Numbered from the stretch's first letter, positions 52,525 through 61,962 are shown. The stretch: DNA of 64,000 nucleotides from an uncultured Chryseobacterium sp. (GCA_913775525.1 CAJYLH010000036.1:186001-250000), one strand, 5' to 3'. Made by a program: numbers and translations. Notes: generated by a model not told the origin, from the sequence alone.

Positions 52525-53169
52525 TTAAACTTCATGGATTTCTGAATCCGTAAAAACAAAGAAGGTACCTTTCTTAGGCGTATTCACCGTGTCCAGCCCT
52601 GTAAATTCACTGAAGGCAGGAAGCAGCAGCTGATGCGGTGTCAGCGCAAAACACGGCAGCCTGAATCTTCTCACCCTGGAATTGAGCACAATACCCGGAT
52701 GGATATGCCCGGTAATCTGAAATTTAGGATGTCCTTTCCTGAAATCATGGAGGAAAGTGAAGTCATCAAGGTCTAAACTGTTTTGTTTAAATTCGAGACA
52801 CAGCTTTTGCTCAAGGGATTTGGAAATCCTGTCGTGATTGCCTTCCACCAGGTAGAAGCAGACGTCAGGATACTGTTCCTTCCAGGCACAGAACTGGTCT
52901 ACATCTGAATTGTCGCCCGCATGCAGCAGGTCTCCTACGACGATAAATTTCTCCGGCTGGAAATGGGTAATCAGCTGCGAAAGACGGTCCAGATCCTTTT
53001 TCATCACCTGGTCAGAGAGGGCAATGCCGTTTTTCCTGAAATGAGCGGTTTTCCCGATATGCAGGTCCGAAAGGATCAGTGCCTTTTGTCCCGGCCAGAA
53101 GGCTGCACGCTGATTGGTGAGTATAAAAGTCTGTTGCTGGATGGATATAAGTTTGGTTGCAATATTCAT
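52525..53169 (-). CDS. pdeM: ligase-associated DNA damage response endonuclease PdeM
   Basis: A calcineurin-like metallophosphoesterase. The metal-binding motifs are ALILSDLHIGKTAHF (DxH), VVGDLLHAGDNSD (GD), VEGNHDRIS (GNHD) and ITGHIHPGIV (GHxH). The subfamily usually sits beside the Lhr-type helicase, ATP-dependent ligase and exonuclease, as here, forming a DNA-repair module. The ATG at 53169 (MNIATKLISI) was chosen over that at 53196. It has its own TAATTTTG promoter in the 135-base gap from the helicase. Confidence 0.9.
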   Translation of the reverse strand: MNIATKLISIQQQTFILTNQRAAFWPGQKALILSDLHIGKTAHFRKNGIALSDQVMKKDLDRLSQLITHFQPEKFIVVGDLLHAGDNSDVDQFCAWKEQYPDVCFYLVEGNHDRISKSLEQKLCLEFKQNSLDLDDFTFLHDFRKGHPKFQITGHIHPGIVLNSRVRRFRLPCFALTPHQLLLPAFSEFTGLDTVNTPKKGTFFVFTDSEIHEV

Positions 53170-53236
53170 AATGTAAGCTTCAACGGCCAGCATCAATCTG
53201 TTTTCTTGTCCGCATTTTCAACCGTTGAGGGATGTG

Positions 53237-53244
53237 CAAAATTA
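53237..53244 (-). promoter_or_regulatory. -7 promoter element of pdeM
   Basis: The minus strand reads TAATTTTG, matching TAnnTTTG. It lies inside an inverted repeat, ccgttga (53222-53228) and tcaacgg (53250-53256), whose arms bracket the -7 element and could be an operator. Confidence 0.5.
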
Positions 53245-53331
53245 AACATTCAACGGAACATTTAAAAGATGTGCTCCATTGATTTCATAAATCTGTATTT
53301 TTGTCGGACAGGCTGAATCCGCTGATTGCTT

Positions 53332-55779
53332 TTATCCGCTTCTGTTGGCTTGTTTCAGCAGACGCTGGATCCTTGCATCCAGGCCTTCACTGGATAACGT
53401 CTGCCGTAAGCTGTCGATTTTGATCGGAAAGCTGAGCGGTGTGAACGTTTTGGCCTGTTTGAGAATGACCCTTGAATTTTCGATCCGCTTAAAAGCCTCC
53501 ACGAGCCTGGGTTCCTGAAGCTGGATATTAAATACCTCGGTGTAAGCCTGCCGAACCAGGAAATGGTTTGGGTCGTGATCTTCAAGCACTTTAAAAATTA
53601 GGCCGGCGGAACTTTGCAGCGATTTGTTTGAACGTTGTTTTCCGGCGTAATTCTGAATGACCATTCCTGAGATAACAGCAATATCCCGGAATTTCCGGCG
53701 TGCCATTTCAGCGGCATTGATGCTGGAAATAACATCGGTCATCAGGTTTTCCCGGTTTAAGATCTTGTGGAGGTTATCTTCATTCAACGGGATTTCCTTG
53801 TCACTGAAAAGCTCGAATCCATAATCATTCATCGCCATGGAAAATGAAATCGGTGCGAGTTTGGAAATACGGTAGGCAATAAGTGCCGCCATGACTTCAT
53901 GAACCAGCCGTCCCTCAAAAGGGTACATGAACAGGTGATAGCCTTCCCGGTTTTTAATAAGTTCTACCAGGAATTCATCGCCTTTGGGGATATGGGAGCG
54001 CTCTTCCTGTTTTGCGAGTAAAGGATGCAGGAATTTCAGTTCCTTTTCGGAAGCTTTGGGATTGAGTGCTCCGGACAATTTTTCCCTCAGGAACACACTC
54101 AGGTTGCAGCTCAGTGGCAGCCGTCCTCCCAGGTAGCTCGGAACCAGGGCTTTTCCGCTGGTGGCACGTACAAAGACCGTCATATCCTTGATCATGGCTA
54201 CTTCGAGTGTACGCCCGGCAAGGATGAACTTTTCATCTTTCTTCAGCCGGGAAATAAAGTATTCTTCAATCATCCCGATGTAACCGCCGGAAATAAATTT
54301 GACTTTCAGCATAGCATCGCTGACAATCACTCCCATATTCATCCGGTGAAGCATGGCGATTTTCCGGGAAGTTACCTTGTACAGCCCTTCATCCGTAATC
54401 ACCACTTTGTGAAATTCTTCATAGCTTTTAAGGATGCTTCCGCCAATCGTCAGGAAGTCGAGCATGCCCTTCCATTCCTCGTCGTTCATATCCCGGAAAG
54501 CAAAAGTCTCTTTCACCCTCTGATAGACTTCATCAGGCTCAAAACCGTCTCCTACGGCAAGCGTCATCAGGAACTGAACGAGCACATCAAAGCACAGCAC
54601 CTGAGGTTCTCTCGGTTCGATCACTTTCTGTTTTACCGCTTCTTTCAGGGCGGCTACTTCGATCAGTTCCAGGGAGTGGGTAGGAACACAGTAGATCCTT
54701 GACGTTTCAAAAGGGGAGTGACCGCTCCGTCCAGCCCGTTGAAGGAACCTGGCCACGCCCTTGGAGGATCCGATCTGGATTACCGTATCTACCGGTTTAA
54801 AGTCGATGCCTAAATCCAGGGATGAAGTGGAAACAACCGCTTTCAGCTTTCCGTTGCTGAGGTTTTCCTCGATCCAGATCCGCAGATGCGCATCGATGGA
54901 ACTGTGGTGAATGGCGAGCTGACCGGCAAAATCCGGATAAGCATCTAACAACAGCTGGTACCACATTTCGCTCTGGCTCCGGGTATTGGTAAATACAATG
55001 GTAGATTGTGAATTCAGGATGATCGGAACAATTTTATCTGCCATTTTAGCACCAAGATGACCGGCCCAGGGAAGGATTTCTATTTCATCCGGGAAGACCG
55101 GAAGAATGTCGATTTTCTTATGTTCCTTAGCTGTAATTTTTACTTTTTTTATGTCGTAAGGAATAAGGACTTCCATGGCTTCATCCAGATTGCCAATGGT
55201 AGCCGTGATTCCCCAGATCCTGAGGTTTCTTACGTATTTCTTCAGCTGGGCAATTCCCAGTTCAATCATAACCCCGCGTTTGGATCCCAGGAGCTCATGC
55301 CATTCATCCACAGCAATACAATTCAGATCCTTGAAAAACCGCTCATGATTCTTCTGTGCCAACAGCAAGTGAAGGCTTTCCGGAGTTACCACAAGGATTT
55401 CAGGCATGCTTTTTACCTGCTGCTGCCGCACTTTAGGATCCGTATCACCGTTCCGTACACCCACGACCCAGTCCAGGCCGATTTCATCCATTGCTTCCTG
55501 CATCGCTTTGGCAATATCTTTCGCCAGTGAACGCAGAGGAGTGACCCAGATCATCTTCAGGCCTTTGCCGTACTGTTCGGGATGGCTTAAGAAATCACTG
55601 ATGAGCGCCAGGAACACGGAAAATGTTTTTCCGAAACCGGTCGGGGCAACCACCATTCCGCTGTATCCATTACCGAACTTTTTCCAGGTATCCACCTGGA
55701 ATTTAAACGGGTAATTCCCTTTATCATCCATCCATTGCCGGATGATCCTGTAACCATTGGTATCTTCGAATGCAGCCAA
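53332..55779 (-). CDS. ligase-associated DNA damage response DEXH-box helicase (Lhr-core type)
   Basis: An 815-residue SF2 helicase. Walker A is VVAPTGFGKTFS, motif II VDEWHELLGSKRG, motif IV VFTNTRSQSEMWY, motif V SSLDLGIDFKPVDTVIQIGSSK and motif VI RFLQRAGRSGHS. A winged-helix and Lhr-core C-terminal region follow. The family unwinds DNA or RNA 3' to 5' and is linked to repair of damaged DNA with the neighbouring ligase and nuclease. It starts 4 bases after the ligase stop and is co-transcribed. The length matches the Lhr-core group. Confidence 0.93.
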   Translation of the reverse strand: MAAFEDTNGYRIIRQWMDDKGNYPFKFQVDTWKKFGNGYSGMVVAPTGFGKTFSVFLALISDFLSHPEQYGKGLKMIWVTPLRSLAKDIAKAMQEAMDEIGLDWVVGVRNGDTDPKVRQQQVKSMPEILVVTPESLHLLLAQKNHERFFKDLNCIAVDEWHELLGSKRGVMIELGIAQLKKYVRNLRIWGITATIGNLDEAMEVLIPYDIKKVKITAKEHKKIDILPVFPDEIEILPWAGHLGAKMADKIVPIILNSQSTIVFTNTRSQSEMWYQLLLDAYPDFAGQLAIHHSSIDAHLRIWIEENLSNGKLKAVVSTSSLDLGIDFKPVDTVIQIGSSKGVARFLQRAGRSGHSPFETSRIYCVPTHSLELIEVAALKEAVKQKVIEPREPQVLCFDVLVQFLMTLAVGDGFEPDEVYQRVKETFAFRDMNDEEWKGMLDFLTIGGSILKSYEEFHKVVITDEGLYKVTSRKIAMLHRMNMGVIVSDAMLKVKFISGGYIGMIEEYFISRLKKDEKFILAGRTLEVAMIKDMTVFVRATSGKALVPSYLGGRLPLSCNLSVFLREKLSGALNPKASEKELKFLHPLLAKQEERSHIPKGDEFLVELIKNREGYHLFMYPFEGRLVHEVMAALIAYRISKLAPISFSMAMNDYGFELFSDKEIPLNEDNLHKILNRENLMTDVISSINAAEMARRKFRDIAVISGMVIQNYAGKQRSNKSLQSSAGLIFKVLEDHDPNHFLVRQAYTEVFNIQLQEPRLVEAFKRIENSRVILKQAKTFTPLSFPIKIDSLRQTLSSEGLDARIQRLLKQANRSG

Positions 55780-55783
55780 GTTA

Positions 55784-57364
55784 TTATTGTATCAGTTTTT
55801 TAATTTCTTCCAGGTCGTCGATTTCATTCACCGTTTTATCTTTCCGCCACCTTAAAATCCTCGGAAAACGTAAAGCTACGCCGCTTTTATGCCGGTTGCT
55901 GAATCCGATGCCTTCAAAAGCGATTTCAAAGACAAGCTCTGCTTTCACCGTACGGACAGGACCGAATTTTTCAATGGCATTTTTGTTCACAAACCGGCTT
56001 ACTTCCATGATTTCCTTATCGGTTAAACCGGAATAGGCTTTGGCAATCGTAACGAGCGAATCGCCGTTTTTAACGGCAAATGTATAATCGGTGTAATAGG
56101 CACTTCTCCGGCCGCTTCCTTTTTGTGCATAGATCAGTACGGCATCAATCGTTAACGGATTGATTTTCCATTTCCACCAGTCGCCTTTTTTCCTTCCGGA
56201 ATGGTAAGGGGAGTCTTTATGCTTCAGCATCAGTCCCTCACTGTTGATGTCCCTGGAGCCTTCGCGGATCAGGTTAAGGTTTTTCCATTCACCGAAATCC
56301 ACAGTTTGGGAAAGCGTTATATTTCCGGGAGCCTGGTTGAGCAGCAGCTCTTCCAGCATCGCCCGTCTGGCTGAGATCGGTTTTTCCCGGAGGTCATTAT
56401 TTTCCAGTTCCAGAAGGTCATAAGCAAATACTTCTACCGGGATCTCCGACTGCATTTTTTTGGTCAGGGTTTTACGGTTCAGCCGTTTCTGGAGCTCATT
56501 GAAATTTAAGACTTTGCCATTGCTTACGGCAAGGATCTCGCCGTCAATCACAAAATTCCCTTTCATGGCTTTAACAGCCTCTTCAATTTCGGGAAACTGA
56601 GGAGTCACAAGTTCTTCTCCGCGCGACCAGATGAATACCTCGTCATTCCTGCGGATGATCTGCCCCCGGATGCCGTCCCATTTGTATTCCACCAGCCATT
56701 CATCGGGGTTACCCAGGTCCTGAAGATCCTTTTCCAGCGGATACGCAAGGCAGAACGGATATGGCTTGGAATTGTCGGGATTGATGTTTTCTGCGGAAAT
56801 CAGTTCACGGAAAGAGGCTTCTTCAGGCTGCCATTTTCCCATCAGGCTGTGCATTAAAGCACTTGATTCCTGACCCGAAAATTTTGTCAGAGCATTGATG
56901 AGGGTCTTATCCGATACCCCAATCCTGAAACTGCCGCCTAACAGTTTATTGAAGATCAGGCGTTCGGTATAATCCAGTCCGTCCCATGAGCTCAGTACAA
57001 ATTCTTTCTTTTCCGCATCCGTTTTCTGTTTTAAATGCAGGATGTCGGTCATCCATTCTGTCAGCGAACGGTCTATCTTCCGGGTTGGAGGCGGGAGGAT
57101 CAGGGAAATAGTTTCTCCGAGGTCACCTACGGAAGAATAGCTTTCCTGAAACAGCCAGAACGGAAGCCCTGTTATTTCCAGTGCCCATTCTTTCATGTAA
57201 TTGGTGTTGACATTCCTTTTCGGCCTTTTACCGGTAAATAAAGCAATGAACCATACCTTGTCTTCATCCGGGGCACGTTCCAGGTAATCGATGATGGCAT
57301 CGATCTTGGCATTGGTTTTATTCGTGCTTTCCAGGGCATTGATGAGATCTGCAAAATGTTTCAT
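55784..57364 (-). CDS. ATP-dependent DNA ligase (ligase-associated repair cluster)
   Basis: A 526-residue ATP-dependent ligase with an N-terminal helical DNA-binding domain (about 1-200). The adenylation domain has the nucleophile Lys228 in VEYKWDGIRGQ, and the OB-fold has WWKWKINPLTIDAV. NFVIDGEILAV and SEGLMLKHKDSPY are further ligase motifs. Unlike LigA it uses ATP and serves an accessory repair system. Start overlaps the exonuclease stop by 4 bases; stop is 4 bases before the helicase start. Confidence 0.95.
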   Translation of the reverse strand: MKHFADLINALESTNKTNAKIDAIIDYLERAPDEDKVWFIALFTGKRPKRNVNTNYMKEWALEITGLPFWLFQESYSSVGDLGETISLILPPPTRKIDRSLTEWMTDILHLKQKTDAEKKEFVLSSWDGLDYTERLIFNKLLGGSFRIGVSDKTLINALTKFSGQESSALMHSLMGKWQPEEASFRELISAENINPDNSKPYPFCLAYPLEKDLQDLGNPDEWLVEYKWDGIRGQIIRRNDEVFIWSRGEELVTPQFPEIEEAVKAMKGNFVIDGEILAVSNGKVLNFNELQKRLNRKTLTKKMQSEIPVEVFAYDLLELENNDLREKPISARRAMLEELLLNQAPGNITLSQTVDFGEWKNLNLIREGSRDINSEGLMLKHKDSPYHSGRKKGDWWKWKINPLTIDAVLIYAQKGSGRRSAYYTDYTFAVKNGDSLVTIAKAYSGLTDKEIMEVSRFVNKNAIEKFGPVRTVKAELVFEIAFEGIGFSNRHKSGVALRFPRILRWRKDKTVNEIDDLEEIKKLIQ

Positions 57365-58389
57365 GGCTGTTCCTTTTGGGTTTCAGGGATTTCCGCTTCT
57401 GCCTCTTCATCATCATTGCCGTATAGGGTTTCTACCACATCAGCTTTGATCCCGATTTCATTGAGGTATTTTGAGAACACTTCCGTCTGTCCGTGGGTGA
57501 CGTGCACAATTTCTGCTTCCGTTGCCTTGATAGCCTGCAACAGGCCTTTCCAGTCGGCATGGTCACTCATCGGGAAACCTGCATCCGCACTGCGCCACCG
57601 TCTGGCTCCGCGCACCTGCATCCATCCGGAACAGATGGCCGTTGCGGCTTCCGGGATTTTTTTGATCACATTACTGTCAAGCAACGCGGGTGGAACGATC
57701 ACTATTTCGCCCAGGAGATGTTTCACGCTTTCCCGGAAATCAGGGATTTCATATTCGGGAAGGTCAATTCCAACAGTCTCAAAAGCTTCATTAAGCTTAC
57801 CGATGGAATAGTGGACATGGATTTTGCCTAATTCTTCCACCGCTTTCATGATCCGTTGTGCTTTCCCGAGGGAATAGCCTACAAATACGGAAGTTTTTCC
57901 GTTCTCTTTATTTTTCAGGACCCAACTCTGGAGCCTTTTATTAAGGTCATCTACCTCGAGCCAGTTGTATATCGGAAGTCCGAAAGTACTTTCTGAAACA
58001 AATTCGTTGCATCGGACGAGCTCAAACGGTGTGCTCAATCCGTCCTCCTGTACTTTATAGTCGCCTGAAACCACACTTACATAACCTTTGTATTCCAGCC
58101 TGATCTGTGCTGACCCAATGATATGCCCTGCAGGATGGAAGGAAACTTTTACTCCGTTGATATTGATGACTTCACCGTATTCCACACTCTGACAAACAAT
58201 ATCGGGACTGATGCGCTGATGCAGGATCGGTTTGGTAAAATGATGGCAGAGGTATTTTTTCATTCCCCAACGGGCATGGTCGGCGTGACCATGAGTGATA
58301 ACGGCAAAATCTACAGGTCTCCATGGATCAATATAGAACTTGCCTCTCGGACAGTAAATGCCTTTATTGGTAAAAGTGATCAGTTTCAA
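57361..58389 (-). CDS. ligase-associated DNA damage response exonuclease (metallo-beta-lactamase fold)
   Basis: A metallo-beta-lactamase/beta-CASP-like nuclease. The metal site is VITHGHADHARWGMKKYLCHH (HxHxDH). HPAGHIIGSAQIRLE and FVSESTFGLP follow, and a later YSLGKAQRIMKAVEELG region resembles beta-CASP. A TTG start at 58389 (MKLITFTNKGIYCPRG) gives the usual family N-terminus. An ATG at 58431 would add 14 residues not typical of it, so the start is uncertain. It is the first gene of the exonuclease-ligase-helicase run. Confidence 0.9.
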   Translation of the reverse strand: MKLITFTNKGIYCPRGKFYIDPWRPVDFAVITHGHADHARWGMKKYLCHHFTKPILHQRISPDIVCQSVEYGEVININGVKVSFHPAGHIIGSAQIRLEYKGYVSVVSGDYKVQEDGLSTPFELVRCNEFVSESTFGLPIYNWLEVDDLNKRLQSWVLKNKENGKTSVFVGYSLGKAQRIMKAVEELGKIHVHYSIGKLNEAFETVGIDLPEYEIPDFRESVKHLLGEIVIVPPALLDSNVIKKIPEAATAICSGWMQVRGARRWRSADAGFPMSDHADWKGLLQAIKATEAEIVHVTHGQTEVFSKYLNEIGIKADVVETLYGNDDEEAEAEIPETQKEQP

Positions 58390-58544
58390 GGTATGGTCGA
58401 TTTTACTATCATGCTTCAAAAACCTAACCAATCATTAATGGCCACTGAAAATGCCGGTTTTATACCGTAAAATCGAGTATTTCCAAAGAAATTTAAGGTC
58501 AAAATAATGCGTATGAAAGATATCCTGAAGTCTTAAAATAGTAA

Positions 58545-58567
58545 ACGGACCTGAATGTCAGATCCGT
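58545..58567 (-). terminator. hairpin after the DoxX gene
   Basis: acggacctga (58545-58554) pairs with tcagatccgt (58558-58567) over 10 bp with a C/A mismatch on the plus strand (G-U on the minus strand). On the minus strand it is followed by a weak T-rich stretch. It separates the DoxX operon from the DNA-repair cluster. Confidence 0.5.
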
Positions 58568-58610
58568 CATATTAGAGTATGCGTGTACCAGCTTTTATTT
58601 CTAAATATGA

Positions 58611-59015
58611 TCAGACTAAAGCTTTTATATCTGATGTATTATGATCTGCATACCTGCTGAAAAACCAGAACAGGCCGGCCAGATAAGCGGAATGCAGCAG
58701 CTGTGACTCTATAGCAGTCCAGTTTTCGATGGAACAGCTTCCTAAAATCAGGATGCTCATCAGCATCAAGCCTGAATATATCGTCAGCTTGCTTTTGAAT
58801 CCTGCTAGCAGCAAAATACCGATCACTGCTTCTGCAACAGGGAGGAAATAGCTGAAAGGAATAATCATTGCATCAGGGATGGCTGATTTTTCCATGGTTT
58901 TCACCATCCAGTCACTGAAAGCATGAAGTTTGGGCAGCCGTACGAGTCCGTGGCCCGCCAGTGATACCGCGATGGGAAGGCGCAAAAAGAAATACACTGT
59001 TTTAAAATCTTTCAT
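58611..59015 (-). CDS. DoxX-like integral membrane protein
   Basis: A 134-residue protein with four transmembrane segments. GHGLVRLPKLHAFSDWMVKTM and YFLPVAEAVIGILLLAGFKSKLTIYSGLMLMSILILGSC, seen here in parts, match the DoxX family. The ATG at 59015 (MKDFKTVYFFLRL) avoids overlap with the cupin gene; the one at 59039 would overlap by 17 bases. DoxX proteins have been tied to thiosulfate or oxidative-stress roles, but the function here is unclear. Follows the cupin gene closely. Confidence 0.82.
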   Translation of the reverse strand: MKDFKTVYFFLRLPIAVSLAGHGLVRLPKLHAFSDWMVKTMEKSAIPDAMIIPFSYFLPVAEAVIGILLLAGFKSKLTIYSGLMLMSILILGSCSIENWTAIESQLLHSAYLAGLFWFFSRYADHNTSDIKALV

Positions 59016-59022
59016 TCTTAAT

Positions 59023-59538
59023 TTATTTCCAAAGTTCAACTAATCCTCCCGCATCTCCCAGTACGGGATCCTTACCAGGAACCGCAACCTGCCGGATGCT
59101 CTGTACTGCGGCATCATGGTCAGATGCTTCTGCCCTGATCAGATCCGCACTTTTCCCTTCCGGATAAGCCCCCACGACTGTAAACCCGTAAGTAGATGAA
59201 ATGCAGCGATGGGCGAGGCCTGCAGGAATGACCAGGATATCTCCAGCTGTAACCGTCATCTTTTTTCCTGCCGGACCGCCAAGGCATATCTCGGCTGAGC
59301 CCTCAAAAACACCCAAAACCTCATGGGTATTGCTATGATAATGATGGAAAGGATAGATGGTCCACCTCCAGAAGTTATGCCACCCGTTTTCAGTGAAGCG
59401 ATGCTCCAGCCAGGCGGCACCCTCATTACCTCGGCCGGAAAAAACATTCCGGTATACCAGAAGCGGATACTTGCTGTTAGGAATGTTTCCGTCGTCTTTA
59501 AACAGGTAGGTTTCAGGGAAAATGTTTTCAGAGCTCAT
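59023..59538 (-). CDS. cupin-domain protein
   Basis: A 171-residue cupin. HHYHSNTHEVLGVFEGSAEICLGG carries the His/Glu metal ligands of the first cupin motif, and AGDILVIPAGLAHRCI those of the second. A single domain fills most of the protein. Such cupins may be dioxygenases, isomerases or regulators. It lies in a four-gene run between an oxidoreductase and DoxX genes on the same strand. No partner gives the substrate. Confidence 0.85.
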   Translation of the reverse strand: MSSENIFPETYLFKDDGNIPNSKYPLLVYRNVFSGRGNEGAAWLEHRFTENGWHNFWRWTIYPFHHYHSNTHEVLGVFEGSAEICLGGPAGKKMTVTAGDILVIPAGLAHRCISSTYGFTVVGAYPEGKSADLIRAEASDHDAAVQSIRQVAVPGKDPVLGDAGGLVELWK

Positions 59539-59573
59539 ATAGGGATGATTTTAGGGGACATATTAAACAGGTA

Positions 59574-60419
59574 TTACTGAAGCGTTTTGAGATAATTGAT
59601 GATGCCAATCACGTCATCTTTCCCAAAACCGGCATCATGAGCCGACTGATAGGTGCTGATCAGAGATTCTGATAAGGGATAATCGGCCCCTGCTTTACGG
59701 GCCAGCAAAATATCCTTCAGCATCAGGTCCAGTGCAAATGCAGGCGGATAATGATCTTCGGTGAGTAAGGGTGTTTTTACTTTCGTTGCTCCGCTTCCGC
59801 TGGCACTTTCATTAATAATTTCAAGCATGTCTATGCGGTCAAGGCCCAGACGTTCGGAGAAAAGAACGGTCTCTGCCAGTCCCTGGTAAATAGCCGATAT
59901 GAAATAATTCACGGATAATTTAGCCGCAATACCCTTCCCGTTTTCACCCAGGTGCTTAATCAGTTTTCCCATCTTTTGGAGATAAGGTTCGGCCCGGGTG
60001 ATATCTTTTTCTTCACCACCGGCCATGATGATGAGGGTACCTTCCGCTGCGGGTTTTGTGCTTCCTGCTACCGGAGCGTCTATAAAAGAGGCTTCTTTTA
60101 CAATGATAGCAGCAGCAGTGTGTGCTGTTGCTTCAAGGGATACCGTACTCATATCTACAAAGAGTTTTCCGGTAATATTAAGGGAGAGTATTTCCTCATA
60201 TACCGATTTCAGCGCATCATCATTGGTGAGCATGGTGAAAATAACATCACTGTTCTCTACCAGGTCTGCAATACGGCTGCAAACTACAGATTGCTCCCTG
60301 AATTCCTCAGCTTTTTCCGGTGTCCTGTTGTATACGGACAGCGGAAATCCCGCTTTTTCAAGATTCTTGGCCATAGGATGTCCCATATTGCCCAATCCTA
60401 TAAATCCTAATTTTTCCAT
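59574..60419 (-). CDS. 3-hydroxyisobutyrate-dehydrogenase-like NAD(P) oxidoreductase
   Basis: A 281-residue beta-hydroxyacid dehydrogenase. The GFIGLGNMGHPMAKNLEKAGFPLSVYNRT opening binds the cofactor, FIDAPVAGSTKPAAEGTL binds substrate, and the catalytic lysine is in GKGIAAKLSVNYF. The family includes 3-hydroxyisobutyrate, tartronate-semialdehyde and glyoxylate/succinic semialdehyde reductases, and the substrate here cannot be assigned. Cytosolic. Its neighbours are the PPC-domain protein upstream and the cupin downstream. Confidence 0.88.
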   Translation of the reverse strand: MEKLGFIGLGNMGHPMAKNLEKAGFPLSVYNRTPEKAEEFREQSVVCSRIADLVENSDVIFTMLTNDDALKSVYEEILSLNITGKLFVDMSTVSLEATAHTAAAIIVKEASFIDAPVAGSTKPAAEGTLIIMAGGEEKDITRAEPYLQKMGKLIKHLGENGKGIAAKLSVNYFISAIYQGLAETVLFSERLGLDRIDMLEIINESASGSGATKVKTPLLTEDHYPPAFALDLMLKDILLARKAGADYPLSESLISTYQSAHDAGFGKDDVIGIINYLKTLQ

Positions 60420-60550
60420 GTTTCATTTTTTAAATCAATTCAAGTTAAAAATTAACGCACAAATGAGCAAGCAGGAAACAAAAATTAGGATTATTTTAAT
60501 ATCTCGGGATATAGGATCACAGAATAGTCCAGCCGTTGATAGCAGAGAAA

Positions 60551-60985
60551 TCAGTTACAATAACAGTCTTGATGTCCGAAAAATGTGGTGATGCTCTTAA
60601 CCGGGTGGATAATAAATTCCATTTTATCATAAACCTTCGCATCTATCAGGGATCCGGAAAGGCTGGTATCGTTAGAAACAAGCCTTGCATTGAGATGAAT
60701 TTCTGCCGATGCTCCGTTATGATTGATGCAACCTGAAATTTCCGGAACTTCCATAACATCTTCCGTGACTGCATCGATGGATTTTTTTGAAAACGGATCA
60801 TTCAGGCGCAGGCGGGCTTCCTTAACGAGCCCCACACCGGAAATACATCCTGAATGAATCTTCTGCCGGGTTATAAAATCCTTGAATGCAGCTAAGATGC
60901 TGATATTATCTTTTATACTGAGTATATAAGTACTTTCAATTTTCTGTGCAGTCCAGAAGCTGGTATGTAAGAGGTGAATGTCCAT
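60551..60985 (-). CDS. PPC (DUF296) domain protein
   Basis: A 144-residue single-domain protein of the plants-and-prokaryotes conserved (DUF296) family. Features are IHSGCISGVGLVKEARLRL, the strand ISGCINHNGASAEIHLNARL, and the end GSLIDAKVYDKMEFII. Plant relatives join AT-hook motifs to bind DNA, but bacterial stand-alone forms have no known role. No AT-hook is visible. It is the first gene of the four-gene minus-strand run and faces a 566-base intergenic region. Confidence 0.85.
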   Translation of the reverse strand: MDIHLLHTSFWTAQKIESTYILSIKDNISILAAFKDFITRQKIHSGCISGVGLVKEARLRLNDPFSKKSIDAVTEDVMEVPEISGCINHNGASAEIHLNARLVSNDTSLSGSLIDAKVYDKMEFIIHPVKSITTFFGHQDCYCN

Positions 60986-61551
60986 GATGAGTTGTAATTG
61001 GTTATCGTTTATTATTAATATAGGTTTGGTGTCATGATTTTCTTTCCCTTATACGGATAACCATCGTCTGACAGAGGATGTTCATCAGAATAAGGTTAGA
61101 ATTCAATAATAAAGAAATAACTTTTTACAATATTAACCATAAAAAAGCATACCACAAATCTACCACAAAATATGGGGTTATGAATTTTTTCAATACATTT
61201 CGTACATATATTTAACAAAATGATAAACATTGATCATAATCATAAAAAATAAACCGATGTTAAATTACATTTGTATAATTAAAAAAATAAACAGCTATCA
61301 AACGCTTAAAATCATCAAAATTAAAAAATTGTGAGGTTTCGACAGGACGCGTGGTACCTATGTGGTATTTTAATTTAACAAAATTCTAATCATTTTTTTT
61401 TTCTTTGTCTTCATTATAATTCCGGAATTTTCATTCCAGACAGGGCTTAGCTTAAAAAAACAGATAAAGAAACGAATAGTGATAGAGTGTGAAATTAATG
61501 TCAGATGAAGAACGTGCCGTCTACCTGTATTCATAAAGAAACAGACATGGT
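60986..61551. other. 566-base AT-rich intergenic region
   Basis: No convincing gene is seen. It holds a TACATTTG -7 element on the plus strand (61266-61273), about 280 bases before the HTH gene, so any transcript from it has a long leader or is a small RNA. Two near-direct copies of taccacaaa (about 61149-61168) and an inverted match (ggtacctatgtggtatt, about 61351-61367) may be a regulator site. A run of nine T follows an AT-rich stretch at about 61395. Confidence 0.45.
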
Positions 61552-61962
61552 ATGAAGAGAAAAGCAGATTTATTCTGTGGTATGAACACTGCAGAAACTA
61601 GTAGAGATGAGAAAAACATTATGAAAAACGAAAAACCTGAATTCAGTTTAGAAGATTTAAACCAGAAAAGTTTTGTTCAAGATGAAATTATTACCCTGGC
61701 CAAGGAAAATTCCCCACGCCTTTTGAATAAGTTCAGATTGGTTCACCCGGATTTTTTCGAAAGAATATCTGCGATACAGCCTAATCTTAAGAATTCGGAA
61801 CTGATTTTCTGCATCTACCTGAAGTTAAACTTAACGACAAAGGAAATTGCGACCTATACATTTGTAACCCCGAAAGCCATTCAGAACCGTAAAAACAGGC
61901 TTAGAAAAAAACTTTCTATTCCTTCGGAAATGGATATTTACAAATGGTTTAACGATTTATAG
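61552..61962 (+). CDS. lone LuxR-type helix-turn-helix protein, 136 aa
   Basis: The C-terminal 65 residues read LVHPDFFERISAIQPNLKNSELIFCIYLKLNLTTKEIATYTFVTPKAIQNRKNRLRKKL, seen here as parts. They match the LuxR/GerE-type HTH found at the end of large TPR-HTH regulators in Flavobacteriia. There is no receiver, TPR or membrane part, so the domain stands alone. The start is uncertain: ATGs at 61552, 61582 and 61621 are in frame, and the head is not conserved. It is preceded by a 566-base non-coding stretch. Probably a DNA-binding regulator with unknown input. Confidence 0.75.
   Translation: MKRKADLFCGMNTAETSRDEKNIMKNEKPEFSLEDLNQKSFVQDEIITLAKENSPRLLNKFRLVHPDFFERISAIQPNLKNSELIFCIYLKLNLTTKEIATYTFVTPKAIQNRKNRLRKKLSIPSEMDIYKWFNDL

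Noticed and set aside
54025..54702. Plus-strand frame of 225 codons inside the helicase gene
   Set aside because: Antisense to a gene with all helicase motifs; product is not recognisable and has no own promoter.
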